The notes beneath the pieces are model-generated. The model searched no databases, was not told where the DNA came from, and saw only the letters and a list, made by a program, of their open reading frames with translations. Below, piece after piece: positions 43,842-52,102 of a stretch of DNA of 64,000 nucleotides. Origin of the DNA: Scatomonas sp963928055 (GTDB lineage: Bacteria; Bacillota; Clostridia; Lachnospirales; Lachnospiraceae); assembly GCA_963928055.1 (NCBI GenBank), contig CAWVDN010000003.1:281406-345405 (forward strand), read 5' to 3'. The translations under genes were made by a program, and so were the position numbers. The stretch's first letter is position 1. Every line of letters starts with the position of its first letter.

Positions 43842-44228
43842 ATGGATGTGATCCGAATCGCTGTACTGGGGATCGCCGGCCTGTTTCTCTGCATGTTCCT
43901 GAAGGAGACCAGGCCGGAATTCGCCCTGTATGCCAGCCTGGCCACAGGCGTCTGTATCCTGCTGCTGGGTTCCGGGAAACTGACGTATCTCATGGAAATG
44001 CTGGACAGGCTCCGTTCCTATGTGCCGGTGGATACCGCCTATCTGAACGCTCTGCTGAAGATGGTGGGCATCACCTACGTGGGACAGTTTTCCGCGGGAA
44101 TCTGCCGGGACGCCGGGTATTCCTCCATTGCCGGGCAGATCGAGATTTTTTCCAGGCTTTCCATCCTGGTCATCAGCATGCCGGTACTGACGGCTCTGAT
44201 GGAAACCATTCAGGGCTTTCTGGCCTGA
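43842..44228 (+). CDS. spoIIIAD: Stage III sporulation protein AD
   Basis: A 128-aa polytopic protein with helices at residues about 3-22, 28-44, 64-85 (KMVGITYVGQFSAGICRDAG nearby) and 100-120. It matches SpoIIIAD in order and size and begins 11 bp after spoIIIAC. Confidence 0.9.
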   Translation: MDVIRIAVLGIAGLFLCMFLKETRPEFALYASLATGVCILLLGSGKLTYLMEMLDRLRSYVPVDTAYLNALLKMVGITYVGQFSAGICRDAGYSSIAGQIEIFSRLSILVISMPVLTALMETIQGFLA

Positions 44229-44241
44229 GAGGAGGCTGCCG

Positions 44242-45402
44242 TTGCAGGTTCAGAAAATTTTTTCGGCGGCTTTTTTCCTGCTGCTCTGGGTCTTTGGGGC
44301 TTCCGCCTCCGCCGTCAGCGCCGGGGAAGCGGAGAGAGACGGGAGCCTGATCCTGGAAGATTCTCTGAAAGAACAGATGGAGCTGGAGGAGATCCAGGAT
44401 TCCGTGGACCGGCTTCTGGGAGAGAACCGGCTCTCTGTCTCCGGCTCTGTGGACCGTCTCCTGCAGGGGGAAGATCCGGTATCCGGCACAGAACTGAAGA
44501 AGAATCTTTTTGAGCAGCTGTCCGGAGTGTTCCGGGAACAGAGAGAGACCTGGATCCAGCTGCTGGTCCTGGTGCTGGCAGCGGCCATGCTTTCCGGCTT
44601 TTCCGCCCTTTTTGAAAACGGGCAGCTGGGAGATATAGGATTTTACATGATCTACCTTCTGGTATTCGCGCTGATGCTGAAGAACTTTCAGACCCTCAGC
44701 GGCGGTCTCCGGGAATTGCTGGAAGGTCTCACGGAATTCATGCGGGCCCTGGTGCCGGCCTATTCCATTGCCGTGGCCGCGGCTTCCGGGGTTTCCTCTG
44801 CCGCCATGTTCTATCAGATCGTGCTGGCGGCCATCTGGCTGGTAGAGAATCTGCTGATCCTGCTGATCCTTCCGGGGATCCGGATCTATCTGCTGATCTC
44901 TCTGATCAACCAGCTTTCCCGGGAAGATTTTCTTTCCCATATGGCCCGGCTCCTGAAAAATGCCATCTCCTGGATCCTGAAGACGGCGCTGGGCCTGATC
45001 ATCGGCATTCAGGTGACGAAGAATCTGGTGGCGCCGGCCCTGGACGCTCTCCGGAGAACGGCCCTGGGGAAAACTGCCAGCGCTATTCCCGGGGTGGGCA
45101 ACGCCATTGACGCGGTGACGGAAATGGTCATCGGCTCCGCGGTGCTGGTCCGCAACTGCGCCGGAGCGGTAGCGGTGGTGATCCTGTTTCTCTGCGCGCT
45201 GGCGCCGGTGCTCCGCATCGGGGTCAGCGCTCTTGCCTATAAACTCCTGGCGGCTTTTGCCCAGCCGGTTTCCGACCGGCGCATGGTAGGCTGCCTGAAT
45301 ACCATGGGAGAGGGCTGCGGCCTTCTGTTCCGTGTACTGATCACCACAGAGGTGCTTTTTATGGTCACCATCGCCATACTGGCCGGAGGCGGGGGAGGAT
45401 AA
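44242..45402 (+). CDS. spoIIIAE: Stage III sporulation protein AE
   Basis: A 386-aa protein with a cleavable-looking signal (FSAAFFLLLWVFGASASAVSA), an extracellular helical segment, then six or more membrane helices. It uses a TTG start at 44242 after GAGAGGAGG. Largest membrane part of the SpoIIIA complex; ends 4 bp before spoIIIAF. Confidence 0.9.
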   Translation: MQVQKIFSAAFFLLLWVFGASASAVSAGEAERDGSLILEDSLKEQMELEEIQDSVDRLLGENRLSVSGSVDRLLQGEDPVSGTELKKNLFEQLSGVFREQRETWIQLLVLVLAAAMLSGFSALFENGQLGDIGFYMIYLLVFALMLKNFQTLSGGLRELLEGLTEFMRALVPAYSIAVAAASGVSSAAMFYQIVLAAIWLVENLLILLILPGIRIYLLISLINQLSREDFLSHMARLLKNAISWILKTALGLIIGIQVTKNLVAPALDALRRTALGKTASAIPGVGNAIDAVTEMVIGSAVLVRNCAGAVAVVILFLCALAPVLRIGVSALAYKLLAAFAQPVSDRRMVGCLNTMGEGCGLLFRVLITTEVLFMVTIAILAGGGGG

Positions 45403-45406
45403 AGAA

Positions 45407-45979
45407 ATGGATGGGATCTATGGCTGGATGAGAGGCCTGGCTTTTTTCTTTCTTTTTATGACGGCGGTGCTGAACTGCCTGCCGGAGGAAAAGTACCGCC
45501 GGTATGTCCGGCTGTTTCTGGGCCTGCTGCTGCTGATCCTGATGATCCGGCCGCTGCTGGAGCTGTTCCGCCTGGATGAGATCTTAAGCCGCGGGGTAAG
45601 CCGGGGGATGCTGGAAGCGGAGGCCGCAGGACTGGAGCAGGAGATCCGGGTGGAGGGAGTCCAGGAGGGCCTGCTGCTGGAAGGATATCAGGCGGAGATC
45701 CGGGAGCAGATCCGGACTTTCCTGGAGGAAAGAAAACTGGTTCCCCTGCGGATAGAGGCGGAATTGGATCCGGAGGAACTGCTGGTGACAGACATGGAGA
45801 TCACCGTGGGATTTCAGCCGGAAACGTTTCTTTATCAGTCGGAGGCAGAAGAAAGGGAGAGCGCGCTGAGGGAGGAACTGGAGGAGATCCGGACAGAATT
45901 GTCAGAGGTATACGGGACAGATCCCTCGCATATAGATGTAACAGTCCAGAAAAAGGGGTCTGCATACCGTGATGAATAA
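45407..45979 (+). CDS. spoIIIAF: Stage III sporulation protein AF
   Basis: A 190-aa protein with two N-terminal helices (LAFFFLFMTAVLNCLP and YVRLFLGLLLLILMIRPLL) and a soluble ring-building-motif-like domain rich in Glu. Typical for SpoIIIAF. The Gly/Ile-valine strand pattern near the C-terminus ends with DPSHIDVTVQKKG. Confidence 0.9.
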   Translation: MDGIYGWMRGLAFFFLFMTAVLNCLPEEKYRRYVRLFLGLLLLILMIRPLLELFRLDEILSRGVSRGMLEAEAAGLEQEIRVEGVQEGLLLEGYQAEIREQIRTFLEERKLVPLRIEAELDPEELLVTDMEITVGFQPETFLYQSEAEERESALREELEEIRTELSEVYGTDPSHIDVTVQKKGSAYRDE

Positions 45980-45989
45980 GGAGGCGCCC

Positions 45990-46565
45990 ATGAAAAGGGG
46001 ATGGCTGGGCTGGCTGAAGGGGAGAAAAAAAGAGCAGTGGGCAGTGTATCTGCTTCTGGGAGCCCTGCTCCTGGTGATCCTGCTGCCTACAGGCAGCCGG
46101 GACCGGGAGGAAAAGACGGTTTCCGAGACGGAGGCTGAAGGAAAGGAAAAGGAGGTGGAGGAAGGGGAAAGCCAGGAGGAAAAGCTGGAGAAAAAACTGG
46201 AAGCCGCCCTCTCCAGAGTGGAGGGGATCGGCGCAGTAGAGGTGGCGCTTTCTCTGGAATCCACCAATCAGAAGGTAGTGGAAAAGGATGTCCCCTCCGC
46301 CCGGAGCAGTCAGAGCAGTTCCGGCTCCGGGGAGACGGGGAGCGCGTCGTCTGTGAGTACGGAGGAAAGCACCGTGTACCAGACCGACAGCGACGGCAGT
46401 GAGATCCCCTACGTGATCCAGGAGACCTACCCGGAGATCCGGGGAGTCCTGGTGGTAGCGGAGGGCGGGGGCGATCCGGTAGTGGTCCAGCAGATCCAGG
46501 AGGCGGTCATGGCATTATTCCGGGTGGAAGCCCATAAAATAAAGGTGATGAAAATGAAATCTTGA
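45990..46565 (+). CDS. spoIIIAG: Stage III sporulation protein AG
   Basis: A 191-aa single-pass protein: helix AVYLLLGALLLVILLPT, charged linker, and a ring-building domain (LEAALSRVEGIGAVEVALSL...) with a Ser/Gly-rich insertion. SpoIIIAG forms a large ring between mother cell and forespore. The ATG at 45990 is preferred to GTG at 45969 because AAGGAGG lies 5 bp before it. Confidence 0.9.
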   Translation: MKRGWLGWLKGRKKEQWAVYLLLGALLLVILLPTGSRDREEKTVSETEAEGKEKEVEEGESQEEKLEKKLEAALSRVEGIGAVEVALSLESTNQKVVEKDVPSARSSQSSSGSGETGSASSVSTEESTVYQTDSDGSEIPYVIQETYPEIRGVLVVAEGGGDPVVVQQIQEAVMALFRVEAHKIKVMKMKS

Positions 46566-46580
46566 AGAAGGAGAGGTTTT

Positions 46581-47309
46581 TTGAAAAAGAAAATTTTTAA
46601 GAAAAATCAGATCGTCATCACAGCGCTGGCAGTATTGATTGCAGTGGCCGGATACATCAATTACGCGGATTCCGCCCTGAAAAAGGACAAAGAAGCGGAG
46701 AGCGCGGCGGCGGAAGGGGAAGTTCCGGCCTCGGAGAATACGATCCTGGAAGATATAGAGAGCCTGGATCAGGACCTTACGGATCTGACCGCTTCGGAAA
46801 CGCCCGCCCCTTCCGGGGAGGATGCCGGCGGCGCCGATGAGACTGGAACGGAGGCAGGCGGGGAAGCTGCCGAAGAACAGGAAGGGGAGACGGACACAGA
46901 TACCGAGGAGACCGCTTCCGGCACACCGGGAGAGGCAGTTCTGACCACGGCCTCTACATACATGGCCCAGGCCAGGATCAACCGGGAGCAGACCCGGTCC
47001 CAGAACAAGGAAACCCTGCTGGAGATCATCAACAACGCCAATCTCACAGAGGAGGAGCGACAGAACGCGGTGCAGAGCATGGTGGAACTGACAGACGCGG
47101 TGGAAAAAGAAGCCGCGGCGGAAATGCTCCTGGAGGCCAAGGGGTTTGAGGATGTGGTGGTGAACCTGGCGGGAGATACGGTGGACGTGGTGGTGCCCTC
47201 CACGGAACTGGCGGCGGATCAGCGGGCCCAGATCGAGGACATCATCAAGCGCAAGACGGGAGTTGGGGTGGAGAACATCGTGATCACTCCCATGAATACC
47301 GAGAAATAA
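46581..47309 (+). CDS. spoIIIAH: Stage III sporulation protein AH
   Basis: A 242-aa bitopic protein: helix IVITALAVLIAVAGYINYA, an acidic Thr/Glu/Gly-rich linker (about 35-130), and a YscJ/FliF-like C-terminal domain (MLLEAKGFEDVVVNLAGDTV) that meets SpoIIQ across the membrane. TTG start at 46581 after AAGGAGAGG. The linker is longer than in Bacillus. Confidence 0.92.
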   Translation: MKKKIFKKNQIVITALAVLIAVAGYINYADSALKKDKEAESAAAEGEVPASENTILEDIESLDQDLTDLTASETPAPSGEDAGGADETGTEAGGEAAEEQEGETDTDTEETASGTPGEAVLTTASTYMAQARINREQTRSQNKETLLEIINNANLTEEERQNAVQSMVELTDAVEKEAAAEMLLEAKGFEDVVVNLAGDTVDVVVPSTELAADQRAQIEDIIKRKTGVGVENIVITPMNTEK

Positions 47310-47346
47310 AAGAAAATAACCGGCTGTATATGCGGGCTGATATATG

Positions 47347-47375
47347 AAACGGTGCGGAGTGATCTGCACCGTTTT
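47347..47375 (+). terminator. Terminator of the spoIIIA operon
   Basis: AAACGGTGC / GCACCGTTT stem with a 10-base loop, then T residues. It marks the end of the conserved chromosomal block. Confidence 0.75.
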
Positions 47376-47381
47376 ACATAG

Positions 47382-47473
47382 TATCTGCATATACTTGCTA
47401 AAGAAGATATGCAGAAAATCTTCCCAGGGGGTTGATTATCTGCATATAAAAATAGTAACATTATATGCAGATA
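47382..47473. promoter_or_regulatory. Paired palindromes upstream of the LysR gene
   Basis: TATCTGCATATA at 47382-47393 faces ATATGCAGA at 47407-47415; a second copy at 47437-47448 faces a perfect TATATGCAGATA at 47462-47473, 20 bp before the LysR ATG. Likely LysR autoregulatory sites. The repeated 12-bp unit has no other use in the window. Confidence 0.6.
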
Positions 47474-47493
47474 GGAATGGAGGAGGCGCGACT

Positions 47494-48369
47494 ATGGAAC
47501 TTCGAGTCCTTCGCTATTATTTGACCGTTGCGCGAGAGGAAAACATCACTCGCGCCGCGGAAATTCTGCATATTACGCAGCCAACGCTCAGCCGTCAGAT
47601 GGCGGAGCTGGAGGAAGAACTGAACACCCGTTTATTTGAGCGGACAAACCGAAAAATTGTGCTGACAGAATCCGGGGTGCTGCTGCGCCGCCGGGCAGAG
47701 GAACTGGTCTCTCTGGCGGACAAAGTTCAGCAGGAATTCCAGAGCGGCGATGACGAACTGATGGGGTTGATTTCCATCGGAAGCGGTGTCACCGCGGCGG
47801 CATCAGAATCTCTGCCCAAACTTTTGCAGGAATACGCGCTGAAGTATCCCCAGGTGCGGTTTGAACTTCATACCGGTACGGCGCCAGTGATTAAGGACCA
47901 GCTCGACAAAGGGCTTTTGGATATCGGCATTCTGATGGAACCCATCGAGGTGGAAAAATATGATTTCGTGCGGCTGCCGAAAAAAGAAGTCTGGGGCATC
48001 CTGATGCCGGAAGATGACCCGCTGGCACAAAAATCGGAGATAACCCCCGACGACCTGCAAAACCTTCCGCTGATCGTCAGCTGGCGTATCGGGGAGAGGG
48101 AGGCAAAAGCATGGTTTGGCGGGGACACGGAACATCTGAATGTATTCTGCACCTATGACCTGATCGACAATGCGGCCACATTGGTGGAGCATCGCCTGGG
48201 ATATGCCTTTGTGATCCAGGGCGCACTGAAGTCGATCCCCGGCCTTACCTTCCGTCCTCTTTCTCCGGAAGTAAGCAATACTTCTGTGCTGGTTTGGAAA
48301 CGGTATCAGCCGTCCAATCAGGCCGTGCAGAAATTTATAGAGCTGGCTCGAAATGCTTATAGAGCATAG
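47494..48369 (+). CDS. LysR family transcriptional regulator
   Basis: A 291-aa regulator with N-terminal HTH (NITRAAEILHITQPTLSRQM) and a LysR substrate-binding domain. The ATG at 47494 follows GGAGGAGG; the frame extends to 47344, which would cross the palindromes and is rejected. Its usual divergent target gene is absent, suggesting it was left behind by rearrangement or acts elsewhere. Ligand unknown. Confidence 0.9.
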   Translation: MELRVLRYYLTVAREENITRAAEILHITQPTLSRQMAELEEELNTRLFERTNRKIVLTESGVLLRRRAEELVSLADKVQQEFQSGDDELMGLISIGSGVTAAASESLPKLLQEYALKYPQVRFELHTGTAPVIKDQLDKGLLDIGILMEPIEVEKYDFVRLPKKEVWGILMPEDDPLAQKSEITPDDLQNLPLIVSWRIGEREAKAWFGGDTEHLNVFCTYDLIDNAATLVEHRLGYAFVIQGALKSIPGLTFRPLSPEVSNTSVLVWKRYQPSNQAVQKFIELARNAYRA

Positions 48370-48418
48370 CAATCAAAGAAAACAAGTATTTTATAAATAA
48401 CAGAAGCTATTTTACACT

Positions 48419-48465
48419 GTGAGTGTACCGGAAAACAAGAGGTTTTCCCGTACACTCACTTTTTT
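48419..48465 (+). terminator. Rho-independent terminator
   Basis: GTGAGTGTAC-C-GGAAAAC paired with GTTTTCC-C-GTACACTCAC, then TTTTTT. An 18-bp stem with one mismatch; one of the strongest in the window. Confidence 0.85.
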
Positions 48466-48483
48466 ATAGATGGGAGGCAGAAC

Positions 48484-48642
48484 ATGACGAAGGAGCAGGC
48501 GAGCAAACGCTTTGGTGTTCCCCTTGCAAAGCTGCAGACCTATGAAAAGCAGGGGTTGTTCGACTGCCACAAGCAGCCGGATGGAAGCATCGATTACACC
48601 GAAGAGCTGATCTATAGGAAAGAAGGAATGGAGATGGAATGA
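48484..48642 (+). CDS. Small MerR-like helix-turn-helix protein
   Basis: A 52-aa protein, MTKEQASKRFGVPLAKLQTY then EKQGLFDCHKQPDGSIDYTE, which matches a stand-alone MerR-type winged HTH half. The ATG at 48484 follows GGGAGG at a good distance. Its stop overlaps the next ATG (ATGA). Such small HTH genes occur in conjugative element accessory regions; target unknown. Confidence 0.6.
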   Translation: MTKEQASKRFGVPLAKLQTYEKQGLFDCHKQPDGSIDYTEELIYRKEGMEME

Positions 48643-49277
48643 TGGAATCCAATACAAAAATCTTACAGATTGAAATCGTGACGGAAAACGCAGACCATAG
48701 CGGCGTCTATTTTACGATCTTAGACCTTCCTGCTATGCGGGGGCAGATTCAGGATGCCCTCCAGAGACTCCGGGCTACAGCATATCCGGATTGCCCTTTG
48801 GATGTAAGCATCCGGGAAATCCCTAAATTTCCGGAGTTGGCAGGTATTACCCTGATAACGCCTACACTTCCGGAGTTGGACTTTTTTGCCCGCCGACTGG
48901 CATCCATGCCGGATGAGGACATTCTGCTTCTGAAAGGCGTGTTTCGCCAGCGAATGGAGGCAGGCCGATACCAGACCGGGATCAGCATGAAGGAACTGAT
49001 CAACCTGACCTATGGCCTGGATACGGTCATGATCGCTTCTAATGTGGGCAGCGATGAAGCCTTGGGGCAGTTTGTCATTGAGAACGACTTAAATGAAGAT
49101 GTGAGTGCTATCCCGGAGACTTCCCTCTATCTGCTGGATCATGCTCAGATCGGGAAACTGCAGAGAAAGAGTGAGGGCGGCGTGTTCGTGGATGGCTGCT
49201 ATATAGTAGCCGGAGAATATGAACTGGCCCAGGTTTATGACGGAATACATTTGCTCTGGATTTTGTTCTGGGCCTGA
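48639..49277 (+). CDS. Integrative-element accessory protein, apparently 3'-truncated
   Basis: A 212-aa reading frame that starts within the stop codon of the small HTH gene. Features: SGVYFTILDLPAMRGQIQDA, TLPELDFFARRLASMPDED, SMKELINLTYGLDTV and GGVFVDGCYIVAGEYELAQV. Proteins of this style are common in Clostridia integrative elements and are often labelled antirestriction ArdA; I am recalling this, not confirming it. After VYDG the frame runs into unrelated, hydrophobic codons (HLLWILFWA), which fits a recombination junction near 49250. Confidence 0.5.
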   Translation: MMESNTKILQIEIVTENADHSGVYFTILDLPAMRGQIQDALQRLRATAYPDCPLDVSIREIPKFPELAGITLITPTLPELDFFARRLASMPDEDILLLKGVFRQRMEAGRYQTGISMKELINLTYGLDTVMIASNVGSDEALGQFVIENDLNEDVSAIPETSLYLLDHAQIGKLQRKSEGGVFVDGCYIVAGEYELAQVYDGIHLLWILFWA

Positions 49278-49376
49278 TCCTGGGAGCGGCGATTACCGCC
49301 CTGGCAGCCATGGCCCTGTTCAGTTATCGGGAATATCAGCGGGAAACCGCTGTCGCTGATCGCATTCGCCTACTGT

Positions 49377-49667
49377 GTGATTAAGATCTTTTTCGCCACT
49401 GTGATTGCGGCGGCTATTACCAGCAGAAGAAAAAATCGGTGGATGCCCACCCATGTGCCGCTGAGAGGATACCGGTGTGGTTTGCGGAAGTATTCTATTG
49501 TTCTGCTGGAGCAGATCCGCACCATTGATCGAACCCGGCTGAAAGATTATATAGGCAGCCTGAATGCAAGGACAATGGACTATGTGGATCATGCCATTGC
49601 GGTGAGTTTTGGGCTGGATGAAATCCTGAGCCAGCAGGAGGAACAGAAGGAAAAAAGCAAGGAATGA
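49377..49667 (+). pseudogene. PemK/MazF toxin fragment lacking its N-terminus
   Basis: The frame encodes TVIAAAITS...MPTHVPLRG, then YSIVLLEQIRTIDRTRLKDY and a VDHAIAVSFGL tail, all characteristic of the C-terminal two thirds of MazF-type endoribonucleases. The N-terminal strand with the first catalytic Arg is missing and there is no ribosome site. DNA just upstream (49266-49381) encodes a stray hydrophobic segment ending in a stop, evidently from a third gene. No antitoxin gene is adjacent. Confidence 0.7.
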
Positions 49668-49789
49668 GCGGTTGTTGGTAGTGCTTCGGTTTCCGAGGAA
49701 AAAAGCCGGTTTTTGGTTGGTTTTTGTGATAGCTATTCGGGAAACAACACGGTATACTGTGTATTGCGTAAAGGAAGGAGGTGAACGCA

Positions 49790-50182
49790 GTGAGACGATA
49801 TAAGGTGGAAACCCTGGTTGAGGGGACGGTAAAATATTACTTTATCCGGGATTGTGAAACATTGGATATCGTATATTTTCCTTCAAAATATCTGAAGTAC
49901 AAGATTAAATCTCACCGCTCACCAAATACCGTAAAACGTGCGGCCTTTGCGATCTGTTACTACCTGGAGTACCTGAAAGAAATTCCGATGGAAATCCCAC
50001 AGGTCTATGAATTGGATCTGGAAAAGCAAAATGACCACTTCGTAAATTTCCTGTACTGGCTGAAAGCAGGAAACCATACGGAAAAGAACAATTTAAAAGT
50101 GATACACAATGGAACCTGTAACGCATACCTGTGTTATGACGTCGTTTATGGATATCGCGGACGCTGTTTTTTTAAGACGTAG
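49790..50182 (+). pseudogene. Tyrosine recombinase, N-terminal fragment
   Basis: A GTG at 49790 (after AAGGAGG) opens RRYKVETLVEGTVKYYFIRD followed by SPNTVKRAAFAICYYLEYLK and FVNFLYWLKAG, which is the SAM-like arm/core-binding N-terminal domain of an integrase. The frame leaves the family after CNAYL and stops at 50182, so the catalytic domain (R..HxxR..Y) is absent. This is a decayed element end, not a working integrase. Confidence 0.7.
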
Positions 50183-50227
50183 CGCGTTATGAAATGTTTG
50201 CGCCAAATTGCATTTTGGGTGAGACGG

Positions 50228-50377
50228 CTAATTAGACTGCGTCGTCTTCGCTAACTTTTTGAGCTCTTTTAGATGAGCTCGCATGCGATGGAGTACGCAT
50301 TCGTAATTAGCACCCTCAGCTTCCATGCTGCGGGCTATACTGCGAAGAGCTCTATCTTGTTTTTCTTCTTGTGTCAT
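50228..50377 (-). CDS. Possible 49-aa basic protein
   Basis: ATG at 50377 opens MTQEEKQDRALRSIARSMEA and the frame runs to 50228. It is helical and basic at its C-terminus. A TATAAT lies 7 bp before the ATG with no ribosome site, so a leaderless transcript or chance frame is possible. No family recognised; low confidence. Confidence 0.25.
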   Translation of the reverse strand: MTQEEKQDRALRSIARSMEAEGANYECVLHRMRAHLKELKKLAKTTQSN

Positions 50378-50452
50378 AGATCAATTATAGCATGCGAAGG
50401 GGAGGATCGTACTTGATAGCTCAAATCTCGCCATCAGCTTGCTGAGTGACCA

Positions 50453-50584
50453 AAGTGCGGCAATCCAAACCCTGTCTACACCGACGAGCGGTGGAACAAG
50501 CTGGTAGAGTCCATCAAGGTCTGCAGGGGCGGCCACCTGATCTTCACCTTAACGGATGGCAGGATTGTGAAGGTTGCGCTCTAA
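50453..50584 (+). pseudogene. Serine recombinase C-terminal remnant
   Basis: 43 codons reading KCGNPNPVYTDERWNKLVES then IKVCRGGHLIFTLTDGRIVK and a TAA. They align without gaps to the last 43 residues of the intact recombinase at 56765-58036; by hand count 22 of 132 bases and 9 of 43 residues differ. The rest of the gene is absent. It is a scar of a second, related element rather than a recent duplicate. Confidence 0.8.
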
Positions 50585-50655
50585 AGCCACTAACACTCTA
50601 CAAGCAGCAATGCCGCAGGGACAACCCACGGCACTATTCTTACCTGAATATTAAG

Positions 50656-50710
50656 TTGACAAACATATATCGCACTGCTATAATAAAATTGATATGAAGC
50701 AGTGCGATAT
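50656..50710 (+). promoter_or_regulatory. Consensus promoter with overlapping operator for padR
   Basis: TTGACA (50656-50661), 17-bp spacer, TATAAT (50679-50684): both hexamers are perfect consensus. A 12-bp inverted repeat ATATCGCACTGC (50667-50678) / GCAGTGCGATAT (50699-50710) straddles the -10, the expected place for autorepression by PadR. Confidence 0.85.
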
Positions 50711-50750
50711 AGCGCAGTGCAAGGTATGCATAGAAAGGGTCGTGAACGAA

Positions 50751-51065
50751 GTGAACGCACATATTCGTAAAGTGTACATACCGATGACAGAAACGAGTTT
50801 TTATATCCTGCTTTGCCTCCGGGAAGAATCCCATGGCTATAATATCATCCAAAAAGTAGAGAAACTGACAGATGGCGAAATTCGAATCAGTCCCGGAACG
50901 ATGTACGGCAGCCTATCCAAGATGGAGAAGGATGGCCTGATCCACTTTGTCCGGGAAGAAGAAAAACGAAAGATATATTGCATCACAGAATTAGGTAAAA
51001 ATGTGCTGGCATTAGAAATGAAGCGAATCGAAAGATTGTATCGAAACATGATGGAGGTGCGCTGA
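50751..51065 (+). CDS. PadR family transcriptional regulator
   Basis: Winged-helix repressor, 104 aa from the GTG at 50751 (NAHIRKVYIPMTETSFYILL). Conserved PadR segment ESHGYNIIQKVEKLTDGEIR, then PGTMYGSLSKMEKDGLIHFV. The start is uncertain: an ATG at 50784 has no ribosome site, and one at 50694 lies inside the operator. Controls itself and the DUF2812 gene 1 bp downstream, by inference from the palindrome. Confidence 0.88.
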   Translation: MNAHIRKVYIPMTETSFYILLCLREESHGYNIIQKVEKLTDGEIRISPGTMYGSLSKMEKDGLIHFVREEEKRKIYCITELGKNVLALEMKRIERLYRNMMEVR

Positions 51066-51066
51066 C

Positions 51067-51615
51067 ATGAAAGAGAAAAGAACCGAGCTGCGTATTTTCA
51101 CGATAGCGGAATGGGAAAAAGAAGAACAGTATCTTCGGAAGCGGCATCAGGAAGGATGGAAATTTACGAAAGTAAGCCTGCCGGGACTTTACCGCTTTGA
51201 AAAATGTCCCCCTGAGGATGTGATTTACCAGCTCGATTATAACGAAGAAGGGCTTAAACATAGGGACGAGTATGTGCAGATGTTTAAGGATTGCGGCTGG
51301 GAGTACCTTCAGGAGTTTGCCGGATACACCTATTTCCGTAAACCAGTTGCCGAAATGCAGGGAGAAGAGGAAATTTTCTGTGACGATGAGTCCGGGCTCG
51401 ACATGATGCGGCGGGTATTTGCAGGCCGATATGTGCCAATCCTCATTATTTTGATGTTGTTGATTTTGCCAAACATCTTTGATCAATTCCATAGCTCAGA
51501 TGCAGATGCTCCTATACTACTGGTGCTGTTTTTGATCCTGCTCTCAGTTTACGTATGGGCAGTTGCGTCTTTTGCCTATCGTTATTGGAAGTTAAAAAGA
51601 CGGCTGAAAAAGTGA
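51067..51615 (+). CDS. DUF2812 family membrane protein
   Basis: A 182-aa protein: an N-terminal DUF2812-type domain (FTIAEWEKEEQYLRKRHQEG, GWKFTKVSLPGLYRFEK, CGWEYLQEFAGYTYFRK) and two C-terminal membrane helices (VPILIILMLLILPNI and LLVLFLILLSVYVWAVASFA). DUF2812 genes are usual partners of padR genes, and the pair here is separated by one base. Biochemical role unknown. Confidence 0.85.
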   Translation: MKEKRTELRIFTIAEWEKEEQYLRKRHQEGWKFTKVSLPGLYRFEKCPPEDVIYQLDYNEEGLKHRDEYVQMFKDCGWEYLQEFAGYTYFRKPVAEMQGEEEIFCDDESGLDMMRRVFAGRYVPILIILMLLILPNIFDQFHSSDADAPILLVLFLILLSVYVWAVASFAYRYWKLKRRLKK

Positions 51616-51768
51616 TACCGTGATGAATAGGCTATAGTTGATAAAGCGAACAAGTAAAATCAGTATGGAAACGTTGTTCTATTAATTCAGGGGGCAATGA
51701 TTATGGGAATGGGGACGAATGGGGTTATACAAGGTAATTTTCATGAACACCCACATGAGTTTTATCAA

Positions 51769-51806
51769 ATGGCCATCTCCCAATATTCATGGAAATGGCC
51801 ATTTTG
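51769..51806 (+). terminator. Putative terminator after DUF2812
   Basis: Two copies of the self-complementary ATGGCCAT (51769-51776 and 51795-51802) can pair across an 18-base loop, then TTTTGTT. The reverse strand may serve the convergent gene as well. Confidence 0.5.
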
Positions 51807-51814
51807 TTAAGGCC

Positions 51815-51994
51815 TTATTCGGTTGACTCGTCTGCCGCCATTCTTTTGAAAATCAGAATGCCCTTGGAAGATGGCATGATGGAGCAAGAAACGAGCTCAA
51901 AACCTTCCTGTTCCATTTTATTGGCTGCATCTTCTATTTTGACAGCCATTTCTTTAGCCTTGGGAGAATATTTGACTACCATCGTTTTATACAT
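51815..51994 (-). CDS. Small hypothetical protein
   Basis: A 59-aa soluble protein from the ATG at 51994, which has AGGAGG 8 bp before it (MYKTMVVKYSPKAKEMAVKI). Alternating Lys/Glu helix and a central hydrophobic strand (GFELVSCSIMP) recall DUF4177-type small proteins, but that is only a resemblance. It has a good ribosome site and is likely real. Confidence 0.55.
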   Translation of the reverse strand: MYKTMVVKYSPKAKEMAVKIEDAANKMEQEGFELVSCSIMPSSKGILIFKRMAADESTE

Positions 51995-52102
51995 TGAGTT
52001 CACCTCCTATCCACAAGAAAGTTCCTGAAATGTTCCAAACCGTGTGGAATACTTTTGTACTTATACTTTGAATTGTAACAGGAAGGAAAGCGCTTGGCAA
52101 CT

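Noticed and set aside
49266..49381. Hydrophobic frame between the element protein and MazF fragments as a gene
   Set aside because: About 38 codons without start, ribosome site or complete domain; treated as scar sequence.
51697..51810. A 37-codon frame opening at an ATG after GGGGG
   Set aside because: It runs through the terminator palindromes, has low-complexity Met/Gly content and no recognisable fold; more likely chance.
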